Source: Marivita sp003149565
Lineage (GTDB): Bacteria > Pseudomonadota > Alphaproteobacteria > Rhodobacterales > Rhodobacteraceae
Reading direction: 5' to 3' (one strand)
NCBI RefSeq assembly: GCF_965216415.1
Contig: NZ_CBDCFU010000002.1
DNA length: 64,000 bases
Part shown: positions 63,980 through 64,000 of the stretch, piece after piece
Position numbering within the stretch: position 1 is the first letter of the stretch
Layout of the letters: each line of letters begins with the position of its first letter
The notes under the pieces: generated by a model
Databases searched by the model: none
Seen by the model: only the letters and a program-made list of their open reading frames with translations
What the model was told of the DNA's origin: nothing
Made by a program: the position numbers and the translations under genes

Positions 63980-64000
63980 AGAGGTGGACGGGGCGCTTCT
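63897..64000 (+). CDS. GTA terminase large subunit, N-terminal fragment
   Basis: From ATG 63897 the translation reads MRRGLRSGADLIASASVAEK, then DAFLSSLEEVDGALL to the window edge. This resembles the start of GTA/phage terminase large subunits of Rhodobacterales, which run L-I-A-S-A...FL..L...AL before the FEFWA and P-loop region. Only about 34 residues are visible, so the call rests on this stretch and on gene 1 upstream. Alternative starts are ATG 63861 or TTG 63840. Confidence 0.55.
   Translation, partial: MRRGLRSGADLIASASVAEKDAFLSSLEEVDGAL

Overview
The window looks like chromosomal DNA of a marine Roseobacter-group alphaproteobacterium (Rhodobacteraceae). The base composition is GC-rich. 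Marker gene sets are a sulfopropanediol (DHPS) operon with TRAP transporter, a Rhizobium-type glpSTPQUV glycerol importer, a PccR-type propionyl-CoA regulon, bacteriochlorophyll genes bchE/bchJ, and the first genes of a Rhodobacter-type gene transfer agent (GTA). The bchEJ pair with PpsR- and FnrL-type sites implies an aerobic anoxygenic phototroph whose main photosynthesis cluster lies elsewhere. No rRNA, tRNA, insertion sequence or CRISPR array was seen.

Layout. 1-7.7 kb: a leftward DHPS operon (small membrane protein, TRAP P/Q/M subunits, HpsN, SDR and MDR dehydrogenases, universal stress protein) facing a LacI-type regulator across two near-identical operators. 7.8-9.3 kb: cobQ. 9.3-19.6 kb: glpR, then glpD-S-T-P-Q-U-V-K for glycerol uptake and oxidation. 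19.6-22.9 kb: quinone oxidoreductase, metY, metallo-hydrolase. 23-26.7 kb: bchE, bchJ with a disturbed 5' end, and an HWE histidine kinase. 26.8-30 kb: gatC, gatA, an excalibur lipoprotein and an AmpD-like amidase that seems to start with CTG. 30-41.3 kb: propionate/methylmalonyl-CoA region (pccR, MFS transporter, pccB, small exported proteins, pccA, mcm). A compact structured RNA with a terminator and a possible pseudoknot precedes one of the small lipoproteins. 41.4-45.7 kb: VOC protein, GNAT acetyltransferase, TerB-DnaJ protein, phosphatase-family enzyme, YeeE/YedE transporter. 45.9-56.6 kb: peptide-type ABC importer with an ArgE-like deacetylase, an FAD amino-acid oxidase and an M20 amidohydrolase, suggesting uptake and hydrolysis of peptides or N-acylated amino acids. 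56.8-59 kb: bfr, bfd, rsgA. 59.2-63.4 kb: glycosyltransferase, fabF, mltG, TSUP permease. 63.6 kb to the end: GTA gene 1 and the start of the terminase large subunit.

Cross-cutting signals. (i) Paired palindromes with a GTCGAC/GTTGAC core recur at gene ends (about 19.6, 30.0, 41.3 and 60.0 kb). (ii) The two glycerol ABC ATPases carry complementary lesions: GlpT lacks LSGGQ and GlpS lacks the H-loop histidine. They should form a dimer with one intact and one dead ATP site. (iii) TTTGCAAA clusters precede pccR and pccB, and the MFS gene shares the second cluster. (iv) bchE carries two TGT-N12-ACA boxes 7 bp apart plus an FNR-type box. (v) A plus-strand terminator between two minus-strand genes near 45.9 kb marks a possible small RNA.
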